Source: Pusillibacter faecalis (lineage in GTDB: Bacteria; Bacillota; Clostridia; Oscillospirales; Oscillospiraceae). From it: a stretch of 64,000 nt of DNA. The position numbers and the translations under genes are program-made. The stretch is taken from assembly GCF_018408705.1 (NCBI RefSeq), contig NZ_AP023420.1:2232001-2296000 (forward strand), read 5' to 3'. Position 1 is the first letter of the stretch; every line of letters begins with the position of its first letter. A model generated the notes under the pieces. It saw only the letters and a list, made by a program, of their open reading frames with translations, had not been told where the DNA came from and made no database searches. This document shows positions 1-9,666 of the stretch, piece after piece.

Positions 1-521
1 GTGTGCCCTCAGGGTCAATGCTGCGATGGGAACCGAATGGACAGGCCGCAGGCCGAACGGCATTCTGCATGGCGCAGGCATCCTCCTTTCAAAAGAGTTT
101 GTTACTTATTTTGTTACTTATTATGATGCATCATGAACGGTATGTAAAGGGCAAAATGGTGTATTTGTCTATTCAAAAAAGGCGTTGTCCAGCCATATCT
201 GGACACTCGCAGTTGCTTCTGGGACAACCGTAGCGATGAAAGGTCTGAAAAACGATTCCATTGCCGCTGAGTTTCAGAGTCCTGCTGGCAAGGGCGCTTG
301 GGGAGGACTTATTCTGGAGCGGAGCGGCCATAGGTGGCGGAAGGGTTTGCCCCTCAGTGGAAAGGCCCCTGATACGGATGTCTGAATGATTCAGGAATGA
401 GGCTTCGCCTTTTCCCACAGCCTGGTGAATCGGGATTCCCACTACAGAGGGCACTGGCAAAGGAGCTGCCGCCGCCACAGATTAAGCTTTTTTAAAGTAG
501 GGGAGTCTCTTACCCAATAGA
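1..521. other. Stretch without a convincing gene
   Basis: No open frame here has a good ribosome binding site or a recognisable family. One plus-strand frame ending near position 129 could be the tail of a gene that starts outside the window, because a plus-strand terminator follows at 522-557, but it cannot be named. A perfect 7-bp inverted repeat, TGTCCAG-N6-CTGGACA, lies at 186-205. The rest looks like decayed intergenic sequence. Confidence 0.4.
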
Positions 522-557
522 GCAGGAGGCGGATTTTCGACCCGCCTCCTGCGTTTT
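522..557 (+). terminator. Rho-independent terminator
   Basis: An 11-bp perfect stem, GCAGGAGGCGG paired with CCGCCTCCTGC, encloses a 9-nt loop and is followed by GTTTTT. The T-run is only on the plus strand, so it should end a plus-strand transcript entering from the left. Confidence 0.75.
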
Positions 558-679
558 TGCGCGTGCCAAACAGCAAAAATTGCTCTTGAAAAAAGTTACT
601 GCAAAGAGAGTATTATCAACTGGGGAAAACCGGTGTAAAATAGCAGTGGATTCGGCGCATCCCCATACTGCGGCAAATG

Positions 680-1490
680 CTACAGGTCGCTGTCAAACAG
701 AATCTCCTTGCCGCGAATCAGTGCATTGACACGATCACTTACATTGAGCTTCGCATAAATATTCTGAATGTGCTTGCGTACTGTGAATTGCGAGATGACT
801 AGCGTGTTGGCGATCTCCCGGTAATTCATTCCCTTGCACAGGAGAGAGAGAATTTCCTTCTCCCGGGGAGTCAAAGAGGCTCCTTCCCCAGTGATATCCG
901 TGGGACTGCAAATCACATGGCTCATCAATGAATTCAGCCGGTCGGAGTAGGACAGCGGCAGGTCAATGAAGTGGTTGGCAATGGCGTATTGAAGAATCGG
1001 AAGCAGCTTTTTCCCGTTCTCTGCAAATGGAGCGCAGATTTCGTCAGGAAGAGCCAGGGATAAAGCGGCGCTGAGCTCTGTCACTGCCTGGGCGGTGCCG
1101 TAGAGAGCATAGGCGGAAATAGCCTTTTCAATCCGATAGTGGATTTCTGTCAGCAGATTACTGCTGCTTTTCAGCACCTTTAACCACTGCTTGGACATCA
1201 TCTCAAAGCCAATGAAATCTTTCCGGTGAAGCATCATCCTGCCAATGATAATATAAGCGTAGGAGGAGTGCTGAGAGAGGCGATTGGCGTGCTCGCTGTG
1301 AATCCATTCAGGGACCTTTTCCCACTGACCTAGGCAAGTATAAATATATCCGCGGCAGATATCGCTCAGGCTGGAGAGCCGCGCGTCCCGAGAGGAGGAA
1401 AACATGGAACCAATCCGGTCGGCCAGCTCCTCAGCCTTGGCTGGGTCGCCATTCATGATAGAGGCCTTCCCAATAATGAAATACGCATAG
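680..1490 (-). pseudogene. LuxR/MalT-type regulator, C-terminal fragment (split by IS110)
   Basis: This is the 3' part of a large LuxR-family regulator gene whose 5' part lies at 3202-4863. The last 65 or so residues form a clear LuxR helix-turn-helix (LTPREKEILSLLCKGMNYREI, then VRKHIQNIYAKL). The rest is the helical MalT-type sensor region. Reading on past the ATG at 1456 the frame stays open to the IS boundary (residues LYAYFIIGKASI precede the internal Met), so it is a true continuation and not a separate gene. A truncated protein could start at 1456 and would carry the DNA-binding domain without the ATPase. Whether it is expressed cannot be seen. Confidence 0.85.
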
Positions 1491-3199
1491 AGTCCAATGG
1501 TATGAAGTCAAGTGGGTGAGGAAGAAAAAAATTAAGCGAAACAGAGTAAAAAGCACTGTGTAGGTAGCAAAAAGGCAACACAAATCTAAACCCTGCCCCC
1601 TGAGTTTTTGAAACAGGGCGATTTCGTCAGAGCGGCAAGCGGTGTGCTCAGCCCTCCGGCGGGATATACAGGCGGTTGTCTTTCAGCAGCCGAAAGACCA
1701 ACCGAACCAGTTTTCTGGCAGTTAAAGCGAGTGCTCGTTTGTGCTGGTACTTGTTGACCTCTTTTAATTTGAGGTTATAGTAGCGCCGAAACTCGGAGTC
1801 GCATCTTCTCACAGAGTTGGCTGCTTCCAGCAGGTAGTAACGGAGATAGCGGTTGCCGGATTTAATCATCCTGGAATGCTCCGCCTCGAAGTCACCAGAC
1901 TGATTTCTGTTCCAGACAAGGCCAGCGTATTTGGCGACAGAGGCTTGGGATTCAAAGCGGTGGATATCGCCAATTTCAGCGATGATACCAGCGGAGTAGA
2001 CCTTGCCAATACCGGGGATGGATGTCAGCGTGTTCGGGATGATTTCAAACTGGTGTTCAATGGCCTTGTCCAAAACCTTGACCTGCTTCTCTAAAGCCCG
2101 TATGGAAGCAATAGATACGGCCATGGCCTGGTTTACAGAGTTGTTCACGGTAACTGGCAGACGGTAAGAATCTCTGGCTGCACTGCGAATAGCCTTAGCT
2201 TTTGCTGCTGGGTCAGCGAAGTTCCTGCCCTTTTCATCAATGAAGACAGTCAGTTCATCCAGATTGGCGTTCGCCAGGTCATCCACAGTTTCAAACTGTT
2301 CCATGAGCGCAATAGTAGTGGCGCTGGTGTTCTGAATGTCTTTGTCCTGGGCCATGCCGGAGCATTTGAGGAATAAGTAGTTGGCGAACCGCTGCTTTTC
2401 ACGGGTCAAATTCTGAATAACATCAAATCTGGCCCTGGTAAGGGTTTGCAGGGCTTTGTAGCGGTAATCGTCCATGTAGACCTCCCTGTTGATTCTGCCA
2501 AAACGGAGATGGTCGGCAATCACAAAGGCGTCCACCCAGTCGTTCTTTGGCAGGTCAGAATAGGCTTCCTTGAACTTCCGCACCTGCTTGGGATTCAGAA
2601 CATGGATTTTCCTCTGAAACCGCCCCCAGGCTGCCATCCTCACGAAGAGCGTAGACCAAGCTGTCCCCGTAGATGGAGGTGGCCTCCAGGCCAATCACCA
2701 CATCGCTGAGCTGCATGGAACGAAGTGCCGACACGATTCTCTCTGACAACAGCTTAGCACCGCCAAGATTGTTTTGCACAGAGAAATTGGAGTGCTTGCT
2801 GCCGTCCGGCTTCATCAGGTAGGCCACATTGTTCTTGCTGCTCACATCAATGCCAACGAATAGTGGATTCACAATTTTCACCTCCCCATGTGGAGATTTC
2901 AGGCCAGCAGGCTTTGAGATACCCATGATAACCGGAGCATCCTCACCCTTGCTTATTAGAATCATTCCAGAGTTGGTCAATGCGATAGCCCTCACTGCCA
3001 ACAGGGCGACCTTATCTCTGGCAAACAGCCAATGAGTTTGCAGCTAACTTCCGGCTCAGGGGAACAGACTCAAACTGAAGTAGCCTTTTGGCTCAACTGG
3101 AGATGATAGAACTTGACCCTGCTGTCCTACAGCTATTGTATCACGGGCATCTCAGAGCCTGCTGATACCTGAAATATTTGCTTTGAAACTTATTATACA
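1491..3199 (-). mobile_element. IS110-family insertion sequence, copy 1 (frameshifted)
   Basis: A 1709-bp element that matches copy 2 (16352-18059) base for base as far as I compared, apart from one extra C in a run of C at about 2627 (CCGCCCCC against CCGCCCC). Its ends were defined by comparing the flanks of the two copies. Both junctions carry the dinucleotide AG on the plus strand (CT on the transposase strand), which fits the short core used by IS110 elements; there are no terminal inverted repeats and no long target duplication. It interrupts the LuxR-type regulator. Confidence 0.9.
1648..2872 (-). pseudogene. IS110 transposase, frameshifted copy
   Basis: Same protein as the intact transposase at 16509-17732, but a single inserted base near 2627 breaks the frame about 80 codons in. 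The N-terminal DEDD part and the C-terminal Transposase_20 part are therefore in different frames. The C-terminal frame alone (1648-2694) lacks the first catalytic Asp. IS110 transposases are not known to need programmed frameshifting, so this copy is probably dead as an autonomous element, though the intact copy could supply enzyme. Confidence 0.9.
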
Positions 3200-3201
3200 A
3201 G

Positions 3202-4863
3202 GGAGATGAGGCTGGCGGATTTGCGGTCAGAATCTGTGATGCTCTCCAGGGCATAGTAGATGGCCTTGGAGGGATAGCCAGTTTCCAGCTGGTACTCCGC
3301 CTGGGTGATGTTGGCACACTTGATGGGGGAGAGGTAATCAGCCCCGTCCGAAGCGCAAAGGGACTGGAACGCAGCCACCTCCTCCACCATACTGCCAACA
3401 GAGCTGTGGACACTTCCGAGAAGACTCGGTGCAATCCAGGAGGGATAGACACCTCCCTGAGGAGAGGCGGCGGTCAGCCGAATGAGCCCCTTTGAGTAAA
3501 TCTGCCCGCTCTGCCGGTTGGCCAGCGTCAGTTCAATCTGGCCAAGAACGGCCTCCCGGTCATAGGACAAGGTTTCTGTATGAAGTGTATACTCCCGCAG
3601 ACTCTCCAGAAGGCGGATGCCGGTTTGCGCATAGAGGTCCGATTTCAAAAGGATGAAGGCGATCTGGCAAACAGCGATGGGGTGAACCGCCATCTGGGGA
3701 ATTCCAATATCCTCGCTGCACTGGAAAAGCGTTGTGATGACCAACTCACTGAATTCCTCCACCACGTGCTGATCCAGCAGGCTCAGCAGTCCGTCCAGAT
3801 CATGGTGCCGAAACAGCAGGGAGATGGCCAGGGAGGGACTGCCGGCGGAAAAGTATTTCAAGGCGATGTTCTGCAGCCCGATCCGGACCATGGAGGAGTG
3901 GACCTTCCGGGATTCCTCCTGCAAAAATTCAACAGCAGAGGGACACATGATATAGGTGGTCTCTTGGCGGCTGAGAAAAACGGTTTCCGCCGCCAGAGTG
4001 TCCAGCCATTGATGGATGGTGTCGGCATCCTCATATTTATCCAGAATTTCAATGGCATCTTCCAGCGTGAACTGCTGGAGCTCACAAAGTACCAGCAGAA
4101 TATCCGCCATTTGCGGGTCCAGCTCACGGGAAAAGGCGATTCTGTACATTTGGGAGGCCAGGCGCGCGGCGTAATAGCGGTTTAAAACCTTGTCACGGGA
4201 CTCCGAAAGGATATAGACAATCAGATGCGGCCACCCTCCCGTATACTCCGCCAGCCAGAAAGAGTCTGAGGCGGCATACCGCTTGTTGAGGGAAGTGGCC
4301 AGCCGGTCTGTCTGCTCCCTGCTGAACTGCAAAATGTCCTTGCCGATAAAATTGCAGTCCGGAAAGAGCAGATAACCATCGCTGTACAAAAGCGGCGGGC
4401 TCTGGCTGATCGTGACAAGATGGAACTGGCTGGAGGCGCACTGCAGCATACGTTGCAGGAGTTTATCAACCCTCTGCGTTTCCACGCGGTCAAAGTCCTC
4501 CAGAACAATCACGAGGTGCCCGTCCCTGCATAGCCCTTCCAGAAGACCGACAACCGTGGAACAAGCCTCAAAAGAGTCCGGATACTGAAATTTTGACATC
4601 TCTCTGGCAACAGTGGGAGAGAGCTTGCCAATGGCAGTGACAAACTCCCTCCAAAAGCCCTCGCCGGATTCCTGGCTCCAGAAAAGGCGAACCCAGACGA
4701 AGAGAGCACCGTGCTGGGCCGCGAAGTGTCTGAGGATGGAGACCTTGCGGTAGCCGTCCGGCGCGGCAATGATAGTCAGTGGATAGCGAAAAATGTTTAA
4801 AAGAGCTTGATCCTGCTGCGGCGTTGTAATCAACTCATCTAAAGCATGGCTTGAGGTGGTCAT
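3202..4863 (-). pseudogene. LuxR/MalT-type regulator, N-terminal fragment (split by IS110)
   Basis: This is the 554-codon front part of a large ATP-binding LuxR regulator (LAL/MalT type). After residue 30 the P-loop region reads APDGYRKVS, a degenerate form of the usual APAGYGKTT; a Walker B-like stretch, HLVIVLEDFDRV, follows near residue 125. The remainder is the winged-helix and helical-repeat region of such proteins. With one CT core dinucleotide the frame joins exactly to the C-terminal part at 1490, giving 824 residues. It is divergent from the DUF4438/TRAP cluster, so it was probably the regulator of that cluster. The present allele encodes a protein without a DNA-binding domain. Confidence 0.85.
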
Positions 4864-5115
4864 AGTACTTCCTTTCTGTGGATAAACAACCTGCCGTACC
4901 TGTGGTGTGCTGCAGAAAACAAGAGGAGGGTCTCAGGCCAGCCAAACAAGGCCATAGGAACCCAATTGAAATCAGTATAGCATTTTTCGTCGAAATTACA
5001 AAGAGATTTTATAAAAAAACCGGAATATAGACCGACGTTCTTGATTTTGTCCTGAAGAAGCGGCGTTAGCAAACAGGACACCCGGTTTATAAAAAAGAAA
5101 GTGAGGAAGCAACCC

Positions 5116-5997
5116 ATGCGTACAAAGGCAATATGTAATGCGGAGAGACTGGTCATTCAGTATGGAATGGGGGTGGTTCGCCAGCCATATCTGCGCTTGA
5201 TGCCCTGGCAGATCAGCCACGAGGGAGTCCCTATGATTCTGCCGAGAATGGGATCTATTACTCTGAATGTCCAAATCGGAGACAGTGTTTACAGTATGGA
5301 GGGAGACCATGTGGAGCCCGGCGTCAGCATCAAGAACCCGGGGGAGGAGGAGAACAATGCCCTGAACCTGCTCTCCTGCATCGGCAATCCGGCCACCGTG
5401 ATCTCCGGTGCCGCAAAAGGAGAAAAGGGGTTTGTCACCGGCTCTCATGGCGGCGTAGATGATCTGCTGATTTACTTCCCTCGAGAGACTCTGGAAAAGA
5501 TGACCGTGGAGGATAAGGTCCAGGTCCGCATGCAGGGCCGGGGGATGAAGATTCAGGGTTTTGAGGACACAGTGCACTGCATCAGTGTAGACCCGCAGCT
5601 GTTTGAAAAGATGGATATCATGGTGGAAGATGGCAGGCTGGTAATCCCGGTTGCGGCCCGGATTCCCGCGCACCTGATGGGAAGCGGAATGGGGGAGTTT
5701 AGCGCAGTCAAGGGCGATTATGATATCATGACGGCGGACCGGGAGGAGATTCGCCGGCTACATTTGGACCGGCTGCGCTATGGGGACATTGTACTGCTGG
5801 AGAACTGCGATAATACTTATGGCCGCGGCTATTTGAAAGGAGCCGTTAGTATTGGGGTTGTGATTCATGGCGACTGTATTTTAATGGGGCATGGGCCCGG
5901 AGTAAGCACAATGTTTTCCGCGAAGACACCGGTGATTGAGGGAAGGCTAGACTGTCATGCAAACCTGGCGGATCTGATGGGTGTCTCCCATAAATAG
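5116..5997 (+). CDS. DUF4438 domain-containing protein
   Basis: This 293-residue protein resembles the DUF4438 family, whose biochemical role I do not know. It has no signal peptide or membrane segment, so it should be cytosolic. Glycine-rich loops (GSHGGVDD, YGRGYLKGAVSIGVVIHG and MGHGPG) are the most conserved-looking parts. I chose ATG 5116 because GAGGA lies 8 bases upstream; a GTG at 5101 is an alternative. It is the first gene of the plus-strand cluster leading to the TRAP transporter and is divergent from the split LuxR regulator, which suggests a role in the same catabolic pathway. A terminator-like hairpin follows, so it may be transcribed partly apart from dctP. Confidence 0.7.
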   Translation: MRTKAICNAERLVIQYGMGVVRQPYLRLMPWQISHEGVPMILPRMGSITLNVQIGDSVYSMEGDHVEPGVSIKNPGEEENNALNLLSCIGNPATVISGAAKGEKGFVTGSHGGVDDLLIYFPRETLEKMTVEDKVQVRMQGRGMKIQGFEDTVHCISVDPQLFEKMDIMVEDGRLVIPVAARIPAHLMGSGMGEFSAVKGDYDIMTADREEIRRLHLDRLRYGDIVLLENCDNTYGRGYLKGAVSIGVVIHGDCILMGHGPGVSTMFSAKTPVIEGRLDCHANLADLMGVSHK

Positions 5998-6482
5998 GAC
6001 AACCAGACTTAAGGAGGGCTGCGGCAATTACCGCAGCCCTTTACCGCATAAAAGGGAGCTTCTGCATAAAGGACAAAAATTTGTCAAAAATAACAAAAAT
6101 GCTAAAGAAAAATTGGGTAATTAACAGAAAATAGGTTGATTTGCCTAAAAAGGGGCCAAAATACTACGTTTGCAGTATTTTGTAATACACACAGGAACAT
6201 TATGATAAATACATCTTCAATGGCAACACAGGAAGGGAAATGAGTACAAACGCTTTCATATATCATAGCTATCTTGCAGGTTGATCATGGTATCTCGGAG
6301 GGGAGACTTGCTGATCTGCCAAAGCGCTGTTTATAAAAGAAAACATTTCCCTGTGATGCATGGATGTAAAAAGAAGCAGTGTTTCAGATAGGAGGGATGC
6401 CGCGTTTCTTTCACGGACCCGGTTTGCAGAACCAGATATCGAAAAAAGAAGCAAGCAACATATATGGAAAGGGGAAAATCGT
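5998..6482. promoter_or_regulatory. AT-rich gap before the TRAP operon
   Basis: This 485-bp gap holds no gene. It starts with a GC-rich hairpin at 6015-6040 and turns AT-rich. A perfect 8-bp inverted repeat, AAAATACT-N8-AGTATTTT, lies at 6158-6181 and could be an operator. The dctP ribosome binding site (AAAGGGGAAAA) ends it. I could not place a convincing -35/-10 pair. Confidence 0.4.
6013..6042 (+). terminator. Terminator-like hairpin after the DUF4438 gene
   Basis: A perfect 10-bp stem, AGGGCTGCGG with CCGCAGCCCT, has a 6-nt loop but only a short T tract (TTTACC). It may terminate weakly or act as an RNA-stabilising 3' end. Confidence 0.5.
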
Positions 6483-7643
6483 ATGAAAAGAAACTTTTTG
6501 AGGAGAATTGCGCTCTTGCTTGTGCTATGTATGGCGCTTGGCCTGGCTGCCACTGGATGCGGCTTTGAGAGTGCGGAAGTTCCTGACAACAGTACCACTG
6601 ATACAAGCGGGAATAGCACAGCGGTTCAAGGCGCTGTTGCAGATGACGCGCCATATCAGGACATTTACGCATACATTCAGACTCCTTCCGATAATCCGGA
6701 TAAGGTTACAATCCGTTACGCTACCATGGCCTCAGAGGATACGCTTTATGGACAGGCATACACCCGCGGCTATGTCATGATGTTGAAATGGCTGAAGGAT
6801 GCGCTGGGCGATCAGATTGAGGTGCAGTTTATTATGAACGGCAGCGTCGGTGGTACCGCAGACGCGGTGCTGGGCAACCTGCAAATGGGCAACATCGAGA
6901 TGACGGACTTTACCACGACTTCCTGTGGAGAATTTTCTAAAGCGTATATGCCGCTGGACCTATTTTATCTAGTGAAGGATTTTGATGAGATGGGCGCACT
7001 GCTGGATGGTCCTGCGGGTGACATGATGAATGAGCAGTTTACCGCAGATACCAATTTGAAAAATCTCACCTATGGTATCCTGGGACCCCGCAATATGACG
7101 AACAGCAAGCATGCCATTACCGGCGTTGCCGATATGTCTGGCTTGAAGATGCGTGTACAGTCCAACCAGCTCCATATGATGGGAATGAAGGCGCTGGGAG
7201 CCAGTGCGACAAATGTTGCATTCTCTGAACTGTTCACTGCCATGCAGCAGGGCACTGTGGATGGTCAGGAAAACCCGCTTGATACCATTTTACAGCACCG
7301 TTATTACGAGGTGCAGGACTATCTGACAATTACCAACCATTTGGTGGCTGTTGCAGGCCTGTTTGTCAATAATGACTGGTTTGAGGGTCTAGACCCTGAA
7401 ATTCAGGCTGCGTTTGAAGAGGCTGCTCAAAAATCCGAAACCTATGCCCGCGAAGCCTGGCATGCAGAGAACGATGCCACGCTGGAGGAGCTGAAGGGCC
7501 TGATGGAAGTCAATGAGCTGGATGACGCTGCACTGAATGAGTTCCAGGAAGCAGCCAAGAGCGCCTGGACAGAGGCCGCCGCATACATTGGCGAGGAGTA
7601 TTTTAACCAGTTCCTGGAGACCTCTGGTCTGAGTGTTGAATAA
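6483..7643 (+). CDS. TRAP transporter solute-binding lipoprotein (DctP family)
   Basis: This is the extracytoplasmic receptor of a tripartite ATP-independent periplasmic-type transporter, which captures a carboxylate-like solute for the DctQM membrane unit. The 386-residue protein starts with a charged N-terminus (MKRNFLRR), a hydrophobic segment and a lipobox-like LAATGC with Cys26, so it should be a lipid-anchored lipoprotein, as expected in a Gram-positive cell. The mature part has DctP features such as MKMLKWLKDALGD-like and GLKMRVQSN-like stretches and the conserved Q-Q-G-x-V-D-G-Q-E-N-P substrate loop around residue 260. ATG 6483 was chosen over an upstream in-frame start because it has a ribosome binding site and yields the signal peptide. 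The ligand cannot be read from the sequence; neighbours suggest a ureide, hydantoin or N-carbamoyl amino acid. Confidence 0.93.
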   Translation: MKRNFLRRIALLLVLCMALGLAATGCGFESAEVPDNSTTDTSGNSTAVQGAVADDAPYQDIYAYIQTPSDNPDKVTIRYATMASEDTLYGQAYTRGYVMMLKWLKDALGDQIEVQFIMNGSVGGTADAVLGNLQMGNIEMTDFTTTSCGEFSKAYMPLDLFYLVKDFDEMGALLDGPAGDMMNEQFTADTNLKNLTYGILGPRNMTNSKHAITGVADMSGLKMRVQSNQLHMMGMKALGASATNVAFSELFTAMQQGTVDGQENPLDTILQHRYYEVQDYLTITNHLVAVAGLFVNNDWFEGLDPEIQAAFEEAAQKSETYAREAWHAENDATLEELKGLMEVNELDDAALNEFQEAAKSAWTEAAAYIGEEYFNQFLETSGLSVE

Positions 7644-7662
7644 AAAATTGCGGCGATGCCAA

Positions 7663-7684
7663 GGGGGCGGGGCTTTGCGCCCCC
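7663..7684 (+). terminator. Intercistronic hairpin between dctP and dctQ
   Basis: The stem GGGGGCG with CGCCCCC encloses GGGCTTTG, and no T-run follows. Such a hairpin between receptor and permease genes usually protects the upstream mRNA or attenuates read-through, giving more receptor than permease. That role is inferred. Confidence 0.5.
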
Positions 7685-7709
7685 CTTCCTGTTAAGTGAG
7701 GTGTTGTAC

Positions 7710-8261
7710 ATGAAAGAGAATAAAGCCCAGATGCGCGGCATCAAGTACCTGTGGCACAACCTGGAATACATTTTGGCTGCGGTGTTTTTCGTCATTATGT
7801 TAGTTGCCTTATTCATACAGGTGTTTTTTCGTTTTGTCCTGAACAATCCCATTGGCTGGACGGAGGAACTGGCTGTGACATGCTTTGTCATGATGGTTTA
7901 TATTGGTTCAATTGGAGCCACCCGGAATGACGAGCATATGAAGATGGAAATGGTGATTAACCTGTTTGGTCCCAAGGGACGGCTGGTGATGCTGATCATT
8001 GGCGATGTGGTATTTGCTGTTGCCAACTTGATCCTGGCATACGGTATCTTCACAGTTTCCTTAAACTTGAAAAAGTATGGAATGACGACCGCGATGCTGC
8101 ACATCCCCAAGTGGATTCCCTATATGGTGCTTCCGATCTGCTTTGTAACCATGGATTTTAAACTGCTGCAGAATATCGGCAAAAAAATAAAAAAGATCAA
8201 AGAGCTTGACAACCCGGAGTCCGCTTCCGTGAATAAGAGTGCGAATCAGGAGGGGGAGTGA
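7710..8261 (+). CDS. TRAP transporter small permease (DctQ family)
   Basis: This 183-residue membrane protein is the small subunit of the TRAP transporter. It has four hydrophobic segments (starting about residues 17, 53, 90 and 132) and the DctQ signature region FRFVLNNPIGWTEELA. It forms a complex with DctM and helps dock the loaded receptor. ATG 7710 has GAGG upstream; a longer frame from 7656 lacks a binding site and overlaps the intercistronic hairpin. The tail is Lys-rich and cytoplasmic (KKIKKIKELD). It stops 2 bases before dctM, so the two are translationally coupled. Confidence 0.93.
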   Translation: MKENKAQMRGIKYLWHNLEYILAAVFFVIMLVALFIQVFFRFVLNNPIGWTEELAVTCFVMMVYIGSIGATRNDEHMKMEMVINLFGPKGRLVMLIIGDVVFAVANLILAYGIFTVSLNLKKYGMTTAMLHIPKWIPYMVLPICFVTMDFKLLQNIGKKIKKIKELDNPESASVNKSANQEGE

Positions 8262-8263
8262 GT

Positions 8264-9535
8264 ATGGAAATTCTGATTTTGGTCCTTGTAGCGCTTGCCA
8301 TGCTGGCAATTGGTGTCCCCATTGGTATCGCCCTTTGCTGCGGCCTCCTAGCGCTCTCCTTTTCCTATGGCACCATTGATGTCAGCTTTATTTCCCAGGC
8401 TATGTATACCGGGCAGGAGTCACTGCCAATTTTAGCGGTTCCCTGTTTCATGCTGGCTGGAGATCTGATGCTGCGGGGTGGGCTGACAGAGCGCCTGGTC
8501 AATATCGCAAAGACCTTTACTGGGCACACCGCGGGTGGCCTGGGAAATGTAACCGTGCTGGCTAGTATGTTCTTTGGCGCAATTTCCGGGTCGGCACCGG
8601 CCACTACCTCCGCTATCGGCGGAAATATGATCCCGGCCATGGAAAAAGAGTCTCATTATGATAAAGCTTACGCGACAGGGCTTGCCTCGGTCGCGGGCTC
8701 TCTTGGCATCATCATTCCGCCCAGCATTCCCTTTGTGGTATACGCCAGCGCTACATCCGCCTCTGTGGGTGACTTGTTTATTGCTGGGGTGGTTCCTGGT
8801 ATTATTGTTGGCGTGGTCATGATGGTTGTTCATACATTCCAGGCAAAAAAACACGGCTACGTGGACAAAAAGCCAAGGGTAAACTGGGCTGGCCGCCTGC
8901 GGGCCATTAAGGACGGCTTTTGGGCTGTCATGATGCCGGTGATTATTTTGGGCGGCATTTATTCCGGCGTGTTTACACCTACCGAGGCATCTGTGGTATC
9001 GGTGGCCTACGGCATTATTGTTGGAATTTTCATCTATCGCAATTTGACCTGGAAAGATGTGTGGGAGCTCACGCTGCGGACTGCCACGAAAATCGGCGGA
9101 TTCATGCTGGCCTACGCACCGGCTGCCTGTTTAGGCAGCACGCTGATTCTGCTGGGTGTTACCTCGAAGCTTTCTAATCTGCTGCTGGGGATCAGCCACA
9201 ACATCTATATTATCCTTTTCATTGTGGTGATCATTCTGATGATCGGCGGGATGTTCCTGGACACGACTTCTAATATTGTGGTGTTTGGCCCCATCCTGTA
9301 TGCGGTACTCAGCCCGTTGGGCGTCAATGTCATTCACCTCGGGGTGATCATGATTGTGTGCCTAGCGGTTGGCTTTGTAACGCCTCCTGTCTGCATGAAT
9401 GTGTTTGTGGCGTCGAATATGACGGGACTTCCTGTGGAGAGAATTGTGAAGCCGGTGATTCCGCAGATTGTTGCTCTGTTCCTCGTTTGCGTGATGCTGG
9501 CCTTTGTCCCCGGACTGAGCCTGATCTTTGTGTGA
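8264..9535 (+). CDS. TRAP transporter large permease (DctM family)
   Basis: The 423-residue, highly hydrophobic DctM subunit carries the translocation pathway and is driven by an ion gradient. Typical motifs are visible: GVPIGIALC at the N-terminus, GAISGSAPATTSAIG near residue 105, and IIPPSIPFVVYA near 150. About a dozen membrane segments are expected. ATG 8264 is preferred to the overlapping GTG at 8258 because AGGAGGGGG lies at the right distance. It completes the dctPQM set; no alternative receptor is nearby. Confidence 0.95.
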   Translation: MEILILVLVALAMLAIGVPIGIALCCGLLALSFSYGTIDVSFISQAMYTGQESLPILAVPCFMLAGDLMLRGGLTERLVNIAKTFTGHTAGGLGNVTVLASMFFGAISGSAPATTSAIGGNMIPAMEKESHYDKAYATGLASVAGSLGIIIPPSIPFVVYASATSASVGDLFIAGVVPGIIVGVVMMVVHTFQAKKHGYVDKKPRVNWAGRLRAIKDGFWAVMMPVIILGGIYSGVFTPTEASVVSVAYGIIVGIFIYRNLTWKDVWELTLRTATKIGGFMLAYAPAACLGSTLILLGVTSKLSNLLLGISHNIYIILFIVVIILMIGGMFLDTTSNIVVFGPILYAVLSPLGVNVIHLGVIMIVCLAVGFVTPPVCMNVFVASNMTGLPVERIVKPVIPQIVALFLVCVMLAFVPGLSLIFV

Positions 9536-9666
9536 GACTGTAGGCTTGGATCATCGAAAGAATCCCTTACAGTGCCGCATTCAAGCAGAACCGTGTTAAG
9601 CAAGTCATGACATGCGCCAGCTATAACTTGAAATTTTTGGAGTAGAATAAGGTGGAGGTAACAAAT

